From Candidatus Nitrosopumilus sp. (GTDB taxonomy: Archaea > Thermoproteota > Nitrososphaeria > Nitrososphaerales > Nitrosopumilaceae), in the NCBI GenBank assembly GCA_029263475.1, contig JAJCXK010000010.1:1-53527 (forward strand): DNA of 53,527 bases, read 5' to 3'. The translations under genes and the position numbers were made by a program. The notes under the pieces were generated by a model, which saw only the letters and a list, made by a program, of their open reading frames with translations, was not told the origin of the DNA and ran no database searches. Numbering within the stretch: position 1 is the stretch's first letter; every line of letters starts with the position of its first letter. Of this stretch, positions 42,773-52,046 are shown piece by piece.

Positions 42773-44482
42773 TCACTTGTGTGTAAAAATTGTCTGATTC
42801 TGTGAATCCTTTCTGCAATATCCATATCTAACAAACTGTATCTCTTCACCTTCTTTTAATTGTAGATAATGAGGTTCTGTGTAGACATCTAATTCTTCTA
42901 AACTGTTCTCATTAAATTCATCCCCGTTGAATAATGCTCTTGGAATTATCATCTTGATTTTATGTGCTATTTTTTGAGGAACCCATTGAATTTTTGGAAT
43001 ATTTGTCATGTCTCCGTTTTTGATAAATTCTCCTTCTAATTCAATTCCCTCTTTTGTTATCAACACATTACCTAAACCTAAAAGACGAATTTGTGTTCCT
43101 TCTTTGGTGTCTTGCGCATCATTTCCTGAAATGTAAAAATTTTCGTCAATCTCAATTTTCCTTTTCCCCATGTCCTTAATTGGATGATTTGGAATTTCAA
43201 CTGATGAAATTGGTAAATTTTTCACTGTTAGTTTTTTTACATTGCTTACCATGAATAGTCTTATGCTGTCTGGATCTACAAATTTTCGATTAAATGCTTC
43301 CAGAGCATCAAACGGTGCTAATGTATTGGCTTTGGTTAATCCCAATGACATGATGAATTTTTTAATTGCCTCCGGTTTTATTCCTCTTCTTCGTAAAGCC
43401 TCAAGTGTTGGTAGTCTTGGATCGTCATACCATGATACTTTGCCCTCTTCAATCAATGGCTTAATGATTCTCTTTGAGATTGGCATTCCTTTGAATTCAA
43501 GTCTGGAGAAAAAGTCTTGTATTGGCTTTCTCATGTTTAATGCATCTAAGATTGCATCAATTAGCTCTTTTCTCAACTCAAATTCTTTTGAACGAAAGGC
43601 ATGGGTTACACCATCGATACTATCTTCTATCGCTACTGCCATGTCATAGCTAGGCCAAATTCTGTATTTCTCGCCTAACGTGTAGTGTTTGCCATCTATG
43701 ATCCTGAATAATACTGGATCTCGCATTACTGCGTTATCTGCTTTCATGTCTCCACGAAATCTTACAATGGCATCACCTGGTTTAAATTTCCCCTTCATCT
43801 TTTCCCAATTTTTATTATTCTTGGCAATGTTGTCTGTACTGCATTTGCATGCTCTTCTTTCTCTTCTGTTCTTGCTAATGTCTTCTCTTTTACATGTACA
43901 AATGTATGCTTTGCCTGAGTTAATTAATTCAATTCCTTTTTCATAAAATACGTCCATATCATCTGACGTGTTTTTCACTATGTCAAATTTTATTCCTAGC
44001 CATTCTAATCCTACTTTGATGGCTGCATGATACTCCATGCGTTCTGCCTCTGGATTTGTGTCGTCCATTCTTAAAATAAATTTGCCGCCATACATCTTGG
44101 CATATTCAGAATTAATGATTGCAGCTTTTGCATGACCGATGTGGGGATACCCATTGGGTTCTGGAGGAAATCTTGTTATGACTTTTCCTTTTTCAGCGTT
44201 TTTCAATTCTGGCAATCCCTCCCTTTCAACAATTTTTTCTTTTGGTGCCAAAAGTTCTGGAAATTTTTCTTTAATTTCTATTTCTTGTTCTTCTAATGAT
44301 GATTGATTGACTGAACTAACAATTTCGGAAATACTTCCTGTGATCTCTTTCACTTTGCTTCTAAATTCAGGTTTTGTCCCTAGAATTTTCCCTAAAACCA
44401 CTTTGTCCCTAGTTTCTCCTCCATGCTCAAATGCGTTTTGAAGAGCGATTTTCTTGATTTCTTCTTTTAGTTCTTCATCCAT
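42773..44482 (-). CDS. gltX: Glutamyl-tRNA synthetase (archaeal GlxRS)
   Basis: 569 residues. Class I signatures: PEPNGYPHIGHAKAAI (HIGH) and PISKR in place of KMSKS, with FSRLEFKGMPISKR typical of archaeal/eukaryotic GluRS. N-terminal ~95 residues are helical, the C-terminal anticodon-binding part is the beta-barrel form. Archaeal enzyme also charges tRNA-Gln with Glu for later amidation. A CxCxxC-like cysteine set (CTCKREDI...CKCSTD) marks the zinc region. Upstream neighbour is a GGPP synthase 12 nt away. Confidence 0.92.
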   Translation of the reverse strand: MDEELKEEIKKIALQNAFEHGGETRDKVVLGKILGTKPEFRSKVKEITGSISEIVSSVNQSSLEEQEIEIKEKFPELLAPKEKIVEREGLPELKNAEKGKVITRFPPEPNGYPHIGHAKAAIINSEYAKMYGGKFILRMDDTNPEAERMEYHAAIKVGLEWLGIKFDIVKNTSDDMDVFYEKGIELINSGKAYICTCKREDISKNRRERRACKCSTDNIAKNNKNWEKMKGKFKPGDAIVRFRGDMKADNAVMRDPVLFRIIDGKHYTLGEKYRIWPSYDMAVAIEDSIDGVTHAFRSKEFELRKELIDAILDALNMRKPIQDFFSRLEFKGMPISKRIIKPLIEEGKVSWYDDPRLPTLEALRRRGIKPEAIKKFIMSLGLTKANTLAPFDALEAFNRKFVDPDSIRLFMVSNVKKLTVKNLPISSVEIPNHPIKDMGKRKIEIDENFYISGNDAQDTKEGTQIRLLGLGNVLITKEGIELEGEFIKNGDMTNIPKIQWVPQKIAHKIKMIIPRALFNGDEFNENSLEELDVYTEPHYLQLKEGEEIQFVRYGYCRKDSQNQTIFTHK

Positions 44483-44494
44483 GTTTATTCTTAC

Positions 44495-45475
44495 CTATAC
44501 ACTTCGTTTAACCACGAAATCTAATAATGAGATCATCTCAATTTTTGCAGAACCGTGGTATTTTGACAATGACTTCTCAGCCTTGTCTGCATATTTTAGA
44601 GCCTGTTTTCGTACATTTTCTTCTATTCCCAATGATCTAATCGCTTCTACAGCCTTACTAAGATCCTTTTTTGATACTTTGGAATTTCCAAATGCTTTTA
44701 GAATTATCCTTTTTTCGTTATCTTTCGCCAATTTAATTGCCATTAAAATTGGAAGTGATTTTTTACCTTCTCTAAGATCATTTCCTACTGGTTTCTTTGT
44801 AATTTTTGGATCTCCCATGACGCCAATAAGATCATCCGTAATTTGAAATGCAATTCCTAGATTCTTTCCAAATGAAGAAAGATTTTCAATATCCTCTGTT
44901 TTGGTCGTTGCACAAATTGCTCCCATTGCACATGATACGTCAAACAAGGCTGCCGTTTTTTTTCCAATCATTGTGATATATTCTGCCTGGGATGGTATTT
45001 TTTGCTCCTCTGCCATTTTTACATCAAGTAATTGTCCTTCGCACACATCTACACAAGCCTTTGCAAGTCTCGCCACTAACTGTGTAGTGGCATTAGATGA
45101 TAATTTTGATTCTGTAATTACCTGAAATGCTTTTGAAAATAGGACATCTCCTGCAAGAATTGCAATTGGCATTCCAAATTTCTTGTGAACTGTTGGAACT
45201 CCATGACGTACTTCATCATTATCCATTATGTCGTCATGAACCAATGTAAAGTTATGAACCATCTCAACTGCACTTGCAGTTGGCATTGCATTGGAAACTT
45301 TACCTTTCAAAATTTGACAGCTTCTAATTACCATGTATGGTCGTAGTCTTTTCCCTCCATTCACAATCAGATGTCCTGCCGCATCATACAATTTTTTTGG
45401 ATTTCCTTTTAGCTTTGATTTTAGATGTTTGTTTACTATTTTTGCATTATGTTCAATTTGTCTAGTTTTTTTCAT
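44495..45475 (-). CDS. Geranylgeranyl diphosphate synthase
   Basis: 326 residues. First Asp-rich motif DDIMD in FTLVHDDIMDND, second DDLIG (third Asp replaced), plus GGKRLRPY. The fifth residue before the first motif is Phe, the usual limiter to C20 in archaeal GGPP synthases. Makes the GGPP chains for ether lipids. Its position after idi, ipk and mvk (overlap 14 nt with idi) fits the membrane-lipid pathway. Compare the second polyprenyl synthase at 9586, which has Glu in that place. Confidence 0.9.
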   Translation of the reverse strand: MKKTRQIEHNAKIVNKHLKSKLKGNPKKLYDAAGHLIVNGGKRLRPYMVIRSCQILKGKVSNAMPTASAVEMVHNFTLVHDDIMDNDEVRHGVPTVHKKFGMPIAILAGDVLFSKAFQVITESKLSSNATTQLVARLAKACVDVCEGQLLDVKMAEEQKIPSQAEYITMIGKKTAALFDVSCAMGAICATTKTEDIENLSSFGKNLGIAFQITDDLIGVMGDPKITKKPVGNDLREGKKSLPILMAIKLAKDNEKRIILKAFGNSKVSKKDLSKAVEAIRSLGIEENVRKQALKYADKAEKSLSKYHGSAKIEMISLLDFVVKRSV

Positions 45476-46112
45476 TAATTAGTCTCCATTTGTTATTTGG
45501 AATGTGATTTCCAATTGCTTCTTGCAGCTCATCATGAATTTCGTTATTCATCCATGTAGATAACACATTTGCATATTTTTTAAGTGTGGTTTTTTTGGAT
45601 TTATCTAATAGTTCCAGTGCGATGAGCATCCACGGACAGTAAATTTTTGGATTTATCTTTATTTCTGCTAGTAATTCTTCTGCTGATATCCATTTAATTT
45701 CATCAATTTCTCCTTCTATCTTTTTCAATTCGGTGGATTTGTCAATAATACCTATCAGAGTCCCACAAACTTCATTTTCAGATCCTATGTCTCTGTATGG
45801 GACATGATATTCAAATTTATGTAAATAGTCCAATACTCCAGTAATTCCTAATTCTTCAGGCATTCTTCTTTCTCCTGATGATACGTATGTTTCCCCTTCT
45901 CTGGGGTGACTTGCAAACGTTCCGTCCCAATCGTTTGGCCAGAGCATTTTTTCTTTTGCTCTTTTTGTAATGATCAATCTTCCTTCGACATCAAACAATA
46001 ATGCAGTAAATGCTCTGTGTAATCTTCCATTTGGCAAATGACATTTTACTTTTTCTTCATTACCAATTGGATTATCGTTTTCATCAACTAATATTACGAA
46101 TTCTTTGTCCAT
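45462..46112 (-). CDS. idi: Isopentenyl-diphosphate delta-isomerase (type 1)
   Basis: 216 residues from ATG 46112 (MDKEFVILVDENDNPIG), which stands 1 nt after the stop of the kinase gene; the frame is open to 46169 inside it. Nudix-like type 1 IDI: HRAFTALLFD, WDGTFASHPREGET with the Cys position replaced (usual TNTCCSHP reads TFASHP), and GEIDEIKWISAEEL. Interconverts IPP and DMAPP. Loss of the catalytic Cys in the usual place deserves note, since the family normally needs it. Confidence 0.85.
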   Translation of the reverse strand: MDKEFVILVDENDNPIGNEEKVKCHLPNGRLHRAFTALLFDVEGRLIITKRAKEKMLWPNDWDGTFASHPREGETYVSSGERRMPEELGITGVLDYLHKFEYHVPYRDIGSENEVCGTLIGIIDKSTELKKIEGEIDEIKWISAEELLAEIKINPKIYCPWMLIALELLDKSKKTTLKKYANVLSTWMNNEIHDELQEAIGNHIPNNKWRLINEKN

Positions 46113-46113
46113 C

Positions 46114-46857
46114 TCATTTACCTCTAAATAATGTCCCTTCAAATGTCTTATTTTTAATAGCTTTTTCAATTCTTTCGGGTTTGTTTCCGTTCACAAAAAA
46201 TACAGCCATTCCCCTCTTTGAAATTTTTAATGCTTCTTCAACTTTTCTAGTCATGCCTCCTGTAACATCCATTTTATTTTCTGAAATTGATGGTCTTTGT
46301 TTATCTAATTCGTAAATTAGCTTCTTTGTCTTTAGATCAGAATACAGCCCATCTTCGTTTAATGCAAAAATACACAGTTTGGGCTTAAGGATTTTTGCTA
46401 GATGAGTCATAATCACATCTCCTGATAGAATGTATGTTTTCTGTTGACCAAACCATAATGCATCTCCAAATGTAACTGGAACTAAGCCTGATTTGGCAAT
46501 TTTTTCAATCTCTTTTACTTTTTTTGCAATTGGCATATTTCCAGACATAAAATCTGTTGGTGGAAGACTGTATGGATTTATTTTATTTTTTATCATCGAG
46601 TCTAAAATTATTTTATTTAATTCAATCATTGAGTTTTTGACAATTGCGACTCCTTTTGGATTATATTTTTTTTCTTTGGTGTGCATATCATATTTTACTG
46701 ACCAATAATGTCCATAGGAGCCACCTCCGTGAACAATGACTGTTGGCTCTTTGATTTTCTTCAAACTTTTTGAAAGATTGTCGATTGTTTTTCCCCTAGC
46801 TGACAATGGTCTTTCTTTATTTGTAATAATTGAACCTCCTAGTTTAATCAAAAACAT
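46114..46857 (-). CDS. ipk: Isopentenyl phosphate kinase
   Basis: 247 residues, amino-acid kinase fold. IKLGGSIITNK at the N-terminus (with the Lys), VHGGGSYGHYW with the His that binds isopentenyl phosphate, and DVTGGMTRKVEEA near the C-terminus. Phosphorylates isopentenyl phosphate to IPP, the last step of the archaeal mevalonate pathway. Directly between mevalonate kinase and IDI. Confidence 0.92.
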   Translation of the reverse strand: MFLIKLGGSIITNKERPLSARGKTIDNLSKSLKKIKEPTVIVHGGGSYGHYWSVKYDMHTKEKKYNPKGVAIVKNSMIELNKIILDSMIKNKINPYSLPPTDFMSGNMPIAKKVKEIEKIAKSGLVPVTFGDALWFGQQKTYILSGDVIMTHLAKILKPKLCIFALNEDGLYSDLKTKKLIYELDKQRPSISENKMDVTGGMTRKVEEALKISKRGMAVFFVNGNKPERIEKAIKNKTFEGTLFRGK

Positions 46858-46880
46858 GTTGTTTAAAATTATCTGATCAA

Positions 46881-47822
46881 TTAAAAAGTATCCAGTCCTT
46901 TAAAATCAATTTTAACTGAAAAGCATTCATAGTTTTTTTCTTTGAATTGCATTATCGTCTGATCAAGATTTGACTCATCTGTAAGGGCAAAGATACAACC
47001 TCCGCCCCCTGCACCTGTAATTTTTGCACCAAATGATTTGTTTAGGCCTATTTGGATCATTTCTCTTAGTCTGTCATTGGATATTCCGATTGTTTCGAGA
47101 TACTCTTGGTTTTGTATTACTTTTTCTCCTAATTCTTTGACGTTGTTCTCTTTCAATAACCCCAAAACTTCTCTTACTAGTTCTGATTCGTAATTACACA
47201 ATGTAGCGAACTGTGTCTCATTTTTTTCTTTGAATTCTCTTACTCTTGCAACTACAGATTTTGTAGAGTGCTCTATGTTTGAATTTGCTATTACTAGGTG
47301 AAAATTGGGCTTTGATTTTATTTTATTGAATCCGCTCTCCTTGTCAAATTCCATGATTCCACCATACGTGCATACGGTGCAATCTGCTCCTGACGTATTT
47401 TCAAAAATTGTTTTTTCAGCTTCTATTGCAAGTTTGAGAATCTCCTCTTTGGATATTTTACCAAATAATCTTGAAATTGCTGCTGCCCCTGCTACGCAAC
47501 ATGCGGATGATGAACCCAGTCCTACTCCTAATGGAATCTCAGATTCGACAATAATCTTAATTCCATTGTTTTGGTTTTGTATCATTTTGTTTGCCAAATA
47601 ATAAAATGGTTTTAGTGGCGAATCGATCTCTGAAATTGATTTGTTTGGCTCTAATGCCAAATTCCCAATGCTTGATTTAATGGAAATTTTACGCTCCTGA
47701 CTTTTTTCTGCGGTAACGTTGATTCTTTTGTTTATTGCACAAAGAATTGCCTTTACTCCGTACACCACAAAATGTTCGCCAAAAAGAATTACTTTACCTG
47801 GAGCAGAAGCTTTGGATTTCAA
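46881..47822 (-). CDS. mvk: Mevalonate kinase
   Basis: 313 residues, GHMP family. SAPGKVILFGEHFVVYG at the N-terminus, the ATP loop PLGVGLGSSSACCVA, and GAKITGAGGGGCIFAL near the C-terminus. First phosphorylation of mevalonate in isoprenoid synthesis. Heads the lipid part of the block; 25 nt from rps2. Confidence 0.93.
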   Translation of the reverse strand: MKSKASAPGKVILFGEHFVVYGVKAILCAINKRINVTAEKSQERKISIKSSIGNLALEPNKSISEIDSPLKPFYYLANKMIQNQNNGIKIIVESEIPLGVGLGSSSACCVAGAAAISRLFGKISKEEILKLAIEAEKTIFENTSGADCTVCTYGGIMEFDKESGFNKIKSKPNFHLVIANSNIEHSTKSVVARVREFKEKNETQFATLCNYESELVREVLGLLKENNVKELGEKVIQNQEYLETIGISNDRLREMIQIGLNKSFGAKITGAGGGGCIFALTDESNLDQTIMQFKEKNYECFSVKIDFKGLDTF

Positions 47823-47847
47823 TTAAACACTTAGAATTTGCAATGGT

Positions 47848-48471
47848 TTATTCGATTTCCTCTTCGGTAATCTTTGTTTCAAAGTCATCTATGGCTTCTT
47901 TCATCTCCTCATCTTCTTTAAGTTCACCTCTTTCGATTAGAACTTGTCGTACCAATAACCAATAAACGGTTGCTAGGGCTTTTCTACCTCTGTTATTTGC
48001 AGGAATGATTATATCTAGATTTGATGTAATATTGTCTGTATTTGCAATTCCTATTATCGGGATGCCTGCATTAGTTGCTTCGATAATTGCTTGTTCGTCA
48101 ACTTGTGGATCTGAAATTAAAACCAATTTTGGTTCAATGTAATATGGTAGTGAAGGATTTGTCAAAGTACCTGGCATGAATCTTCTCAGTAACTTCTTTG
48201 AACCTAAAGTATCGCAAAATTTTTCAATTGGCATTTCTGCATATTGTCTTCCTGAGCAAACGATAAGATTGTCCGTTCCTACTCTGTTGATAAATTTCGC
48301 TGCCGTCTTGATTTTCTCTAATGTTATGTCTAAATCCAGCATGTAAAGTCCTTCTGGACTGGCCTTTGTGATGAATGGTATCATAAATTTTGTTTTAACC
48401 TGCGTGCCTACTCTAATCCCTGTTGCTAGGACTTTCTTTTTAATGTCCATTCCTTCAGTTTGTTGGCTCAT
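47848..48471 (-). CDS. rps2: 30S ribosomal protein S2
   Basis: 207 residues. GTQVKTKFMIPFI, RVGTDNLIVCSGRQYAEMPI, FMPGTLTNP, EPKLVLISDPQVDEQAI and IPANNRGRKALATVYWLL are archaeal/eukaryotic S2 blocks. The C-terminus is acidic. Ordered eno-rps2-mvk as in many Archaea; 7 nt from the enolase gene. Confidence 0.95.
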   Translation of the reverse strand: MSQQTEGMDIKKKVLATGIRVGTQVKTKFMIPFITKASPEGLYMLDLDITLEKIKTAAKFINRVGTDNLIVCSGRQYAEMPIEKFCDTLGSKKLLRRFMPGTLTNPSLPYYIEPKLVLISDPQVDEQAIIEATNAGIPIIGIANTDNITSNLDIIIPANNRGRKALATVYWLLVRQVLIERGELKEDEEMKEAIDDFETKITEEEIE

Positions 48472-48478
48472 GACGATT

Positions 48479-49717
48479 TTAGATCTCCGCCATACCGCGT
48501 ATTAAATCATGCCCTGACAAGCGTAATAATTCATTAAGCTTTGCTACTCTTTCTCCTCCTACTACCCCTACTTTGAGCATCTTTGACTGAGTTGCTAATC
48601 CTATGTGGGATATTTGTGAATCCGTAGACTCTCCAGATCTATGAGATGTGATTAATTTGATGTTATTTGTATTCGCCTCATCTGCAAATTCTAAGGCGTC
48701 AAAAAGACTGCCTGCCTGATTGACTTTTAGAATTGATGCATTACATGATTTCATATCAATCGCTTTTTTCAGAATGTCTGTATTTGTTACTGTCAAATCA
48801 TCTCCTGTGATCAGGGTGTTTGGGAACTTTGCTGTGAGTTCTGCCATGTCTTCAAATGCTTCTTCATGGACAGCATCCTCTGCATAGATTAATTTGAATT
48901 TTTCAATGATGTCTGCTGCAAAATCAATTTGTTCGCCGGTGGAATTTTCAAATCCTGCTCTGTTGTAAACATATTTTACTTTTTCTTCATTCCATTGTGT
49001 GGATGATGCAAAGTCAACTCCCAAGGCTACTTCTTTTCCTAATGTAAATCCTAAGTTTTCACATGCTTTTGCAGAAACTTCTAATGCTTTTTGATTTTCT
49101 AGTTTTGGAGCCCATCCTCCTTCATCTCCTCTCCCATTTGTAAAATTAGGATCATCTTTTTCTAAAACGTGACGTAATTCCTTATGTACTGCTAAATTGG
49201 TTTCAATAGCCTCTTCGATTGTTTTTGAACCTATGGAACAAATCAAAATTTCTTGAATGTCTGGGGTTCCAGGTCCTGCGTGAGCCCCTCCCCCCAAAAT
49301 ATTTCCGATTGGGAATGGAAACTTGAATGACGATTCTGATGAGAGTGTTTTAAACAATGGTTCATCAGCTGATTTTGATGCAGATTCCATTGATGCAATT
49401 GTTAGTGCAAAAGCAAGTGCTCCGCCAATTACCGAGTAGTTTCCAGAACTATCCAAACTTTCTAAAATTTCTTGAATTCCTTTTAGATCTGATGACTCTA
49501 AACCTACAAATTTTTGAACATTGTCTCTTAAAATTTTGAGGCTTTCTTCTGGACTGCTGTTGGGAAAACTGACTGCTTCATACTTTCCTACGCTTGCACC
49601 TGATGGGGCGCAAACTCTTCCTAAAAATCCCCCATCTGATTTAACATCAACTTCAATTGTTTTACTTCCTCTACTATTGTATAGAATACGTCCTTCAATT
49701 GATGAAATTTTGGCCAA
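48479..49717 (-). CDS. eno: Enolase
   Basis: 412 residues. SSIEGRILYNSRGSKTIEVDV start, EDAVHEEAFE and GDDLTVTN (metal ligands), KVNQAGSLFDALEF with the catalytic Lys, and SHRSGESTDSQ. Converts 2-phosphoglycerate and phosphoenolpyruvate. Somewhat short for the family (about 430), with LYAED-type site as IYAED. One nt after rpoN. Confidence 0.95.
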   Translation of the reverse strand: MAKISSIEGRILYNSRGSKTIEVDVKSDGGFLGRVCAPSGASVGKYEAVSFPNSSPEESLKILRDNVQKFVGLESSDLKGIQEILESLDSSGNYSVIGGALAFALTIASMESASKSADEPLFKTLSSESSFKFPFPIGNILGGGAHAGPGTPDIQEILICSIGSKTIEEAIETNLAVHKELRHVLEKDDPNFTNGRGDEGGWAPKLENQKALEVSAKACENLGFTLGKEVALGVDFASSTQWNEEKVKYVYNRAGFENSTGEQIDFAADIIEKFKLIYAEDAVHEEAFEDMAELTAKFPNTLITGDDLTVTNTDILKKAIDMKSCNASILKVNQAGSLFDALEFADEANTNNIKLITSHRSGESTDSQISHIGLATQSKMLKVGVVGGERVAKLNELLRLSGHDLIRGMAEI

Positions 49718-49718
49718 G

Positions 49719-49955
49719 TTACTCTAACTCTGCTTGAACTTCTTGTTTTCTTTTTTGGATCGCTTCATAAAATGGGATTACTTGTTGTATAGTTTCAACT
49801 GAAGTCAAAAGCATCCTCCTGCAACAATATCTGTCAAATCCTAAAGAATCTAGAATCTTGGTTGGATCTTCTCCTGATTTCATTTTGCTCTGATATTCGT
49901 CATACTTGTCAGCTATTAACTTTCCACATGTCAAACACCTGACAGGAATTAACAT
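49719..49955 (-). CDS. rpoN: DNA-directed RNA polymerase subunit N
   Basis: 78 residues from ATG 49955 (MLIPVRCLTCGKLIADKY). Zinc-binding CxxC near the N-terminus (CLTCG) and CCRRMLLT further on are the RpoN/RPB10 signature. The open frame begins at 49973, but RpoN always starts near MLIPVRC. Heads the block with eno and rps2, an archaeal cluster of transcription and translation genes. Confidence 0.95.
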   Translation of the reverse strand: MLIPVRCLTCGKLIADKYDEYQSKMKSGEDPTKILDSLGFDRYCCRRMLLTSVETIQQVIPFYEAIQKRKQEVQAELE

Positions 49956-50005
49956 GAACAAAAAAACAGTCAAGGATTATAAAAACCATGCAAGAATGAT
50001 CTATT

Positions 50006-50090
50006 GCGGACGTCGCCCAGCCTGGCCAAAGGCGCTAGCTTGAGGGGCTAGTCTCTTAGGAGTACGTGGGTTCAAATCCCATCGTCCGCA
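50006..50090 (+). tRNA. tRNA-Leu (GAG)
   Basis: Acceptor GCGGACG / CGTCCGC, D arm GCCCAGCCTGGCCAAAGGC, anticodon stem CTAGC / GCTAG around loop TTGAGGG (anticodon GAG), long class II variable arm, T arm TGGGTTCAAATCCCA, discriminator A and an encoded CCA (50091-50093). No intron. Divergent from rpoN and 12 nt from the convergent translin-like gene. Confidence 0.92.
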
Positions 50091-50105
50091 CCAAAAATTA
50101 TAAAA

Positions 50106-50720
50106 TCATTTTTCTAATTTTTGTAAAATCTTGATTAATTCTGTTCGTCTTTTTTCTTCTGTAATTACGGATCTAACGTCATCTACTAGAATTCTGTTGA
50201 CATCAATTTTTCTTCGAGCCTCTTTTACGACTTTATCATACATTGAAAAAGTATACAGCTGAAGATACAAGTTTTCCATTATTTCAAAAATCCTCATGGC
50301 TTCATCAATTTTACCCGTTCTGATTTTATCAAATACTTGTCTTTTTAATTCCCCGATGCAGTCCAGCAATCCCAAAACATATGATTCTGGCATCACTGCC
50401 AGTTTTGCATCTGATGGTATCTCTTTATGTTCTACAATTGCAATTAGACATGCAGCTTCTACAAATTCTTGTTCGGGAGTAATTAGGTATCTTCTTAATC
50501 CTCCTGTGGCTTTTTTCTTGTATTTTTTTAATAGAATTCCTGCTTGTTTTAGATTGTTTTTTCCTGTTGCTAAATCCCCTTTATGAACAGCGATGATTGA
50601 CTTGCTGCATAAGATAATTATTTCTCTTGTATTTTTTAGCAGAAATTCTCTAGAATCTTGAGTTGCTCCCAAATTTTTTGAAATCTTACTCAGTGACGGT
50701 TTTACATTCTTTAATGTCAT
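50106..50720 (-). CDS. Translin-family protein
   Basis: 204 residues from ATG 50720, behind GGTG; a GTG at 50726 is in frame too. All-helical, with SREFLLKNTREIIILCSKSI, EFVEAACLIAIVEH, YVLGLLDCIGELKRQVFDKI, and YDKVVKEARRKIDVNRILVDDVRSVI as in archaeal translin/TRAX. The family forms octamers that bind or cleave RNA; acidic residues of the EAA-type helix could be catalytic as in TRAX. Divergent from nnrE. Confidence 0.8.
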   Translation of the reverse strand: MTLKNVKPSLSKISKNLGATQDSREFLLKNTREIIILCSKSIIAVHKGDLATGKNNLKQAGILLKKYKKKATGGLRRYLITPEQEFVEAACLIAIVEHKEIPSDAKLAVMPESYVLGLLDCIGELKRQVFDKIRTGKIDEAMRIFEIMENLYLQLYTFSMYDKVVKEARRKIDVNRILVDDVRSVITEEKRRTELIKILQKLEK

Positions 50721-50784
50721 GTTCACACCTTTTCTAAAACTAGGATAAAGTCGTTTGCTAAACTCTTATTTTGGATATAATTTC

Positions 50785-51441
50785 ATGATTGATATGGAAA
50801 TTACTGTAGATCAAATGTACAATATTGAAAACAAAGGTCATGACATGGGATTTTTAAAAAAATTCATGATGGAAAATGCTGGAGCAGCAGCAGTTAGAAG
50901 ATTACTTGAAAAAATGGATGATGTACAATCAAAAAATATTTTGATATTTGTTGGATTGGGAAATAATGGGGGTGATGGATTGGTAATGGCACGGCATCTT
51001 GCAGGATATGGTGCAAAAGTTATGGTAATACTTCTTGGTAGTTCTGATAAAATTAAAACTGAGGAAAGTAGTTGGAATTGGAAAATTTTGCAAAAGATGT
51101 CATCTGTGAACTTGATATCTGGAGGTTCTTTGAAATTTGATTTCAAACCTGATGTCATAATTGATGGAATTTTGGGTACTGGAATTTCTGGAGAAATCCT
51201 AGAACCATATGCCTCGGCGATAAATTTCATTAATGATGCAAACTGTTACAAATTTGCAGTTGATGTCCCCTCTGGATTAGATCCTCAAACCGGAGAAACG
51301 GCAAATATTTTCACAAAATGTGATATGACTGTCACATTCCATAAAATGAAACAAGGAATTCCTAAACGAAGAGATTTGACTGGTGAATTGTTTGCTGAGA
51401 AAATTGGAATTCCTCCTGAAGCTGAAGATGGTATACTATGA
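50785..51441 (+). CDS. nnrE: NAD(P)H-hydrate epimerase
   Basis: 218 residues (ATG 50785; ATG 50794 also possible; the frame is open to TTG 50755). YjeF N-terminal domain: ITVDQMYNIE, VGLGNNGGDGLVMARHLAGYG (NAD(P)HX site), DGILGTGISG and AVDVPSGLDPQTGE. Repairs damaged NADH/NADPH hydrates by epimerisation. No dehydratase domain is attached, unlike many bacterial Nnr proteins. First gene of a three-gene + strand operon. Confidence 0.9.
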   Translation: MIDMEITVDQMYNIENKGHDMGFLKKFMMENAGAAAVRRLLEKMDDVQSKNILIFVGLGNNGGDGLVMARHLAGYGAKVMVILLGSSDKIKTEESSWNWKILQKMSSVNLISGGSLKFDFKPDVIIDGILGTGISGEILEPYASAINFINDANCYKFAVDVPSGLDPQTGETANIFTKCDMTVTFHKMKQGIPKRRDLTGELFAEKIGIPPEAEDGIL

Positions 51442-52046
51442 AAGTTCATCAAATTCAAGTAGGGACAATGCATAATTTCTCATACGTCGTACAGGACGAA
51501 GATACTGGTGAATCTATCATAATTGATCCTTCTTGGGATTTAATAGAATTGGAAATGATAATCAAAAAAAATAACTTGAAAATAAAATACATTGTAAACA
51601 CACACCATCATTTTGATCATACGTTAGGCAATGACGCTATGGTGGAATTTACCAAAGCTCCTATAATTCAACATGAATCTTCTGAATTGAAACATGATAT
51701 TACAGTAAAGGATGGTGATTTTATTGAATTTGGAAATTCAAAATTAAAAGTACTGCATACTCCTGGCCACTCTGCGGATAGCATCTGTTTGGTAGGTGAC
51801 GGAAAAATTATTTCGGGTGATACCTTGTTTGTTGGAAATTGCGGTCGCATTGATTTGCCTGGTGGGAGTGCAAAAGATCTCTATCATAGTCTATTTGATA
51901 TTTTGTATAATTTGGATGAAAATCTAGTAATGTACTCTGGGCATAATTATGGTGGTTCTGAAACATCTACGTTGGGACAAGAAAAACTTACTAATCATGT
52001 AATGCAAAAACGAACTGAACAACAGTTTATTGATATGATGGGTTAG
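51438..52046 (+). CDS. Metallo-beta-lactamase-fold hydrolase (glyoxalase II-like)
   Basis: 202 residues. Zinc motif THHHFDHT, then HTPGHSADSIC, SGDTLFVGNCGRIDLPGG and GHNYGGSET: the order and wording match glyoxalase II/ETHE1-type MBL enzymes. Substrate unknown (thioester or persulfide). Overlaps nnrE by 4 nt and the cobT-like gene by 1 nt. Confidence 0.85.
   Translation: MKVHQIQVGTMHNFSYVVQDEDTGESIIIDPSWDLIELEMIIKKNNLKIKYIVNTHHHFDHTLGNDAMVEFTKAPIIQHESSELKHDITVKDGDFIEFGNSKLKVLHTPGHSADSICLVGDGKIISGDTLFVGNCGRIDLPGGSAKDLYHSLFDILYNLDENLVMYSGHNYGGSETSTLGQEKLTNHVMQKRTEQQFIDMMG

Noticed and set aside
46010-46315. Plus-strand frame over idi and ipk
   Set aside because: Antisense to two well-identified enzymes; no supporting signals.
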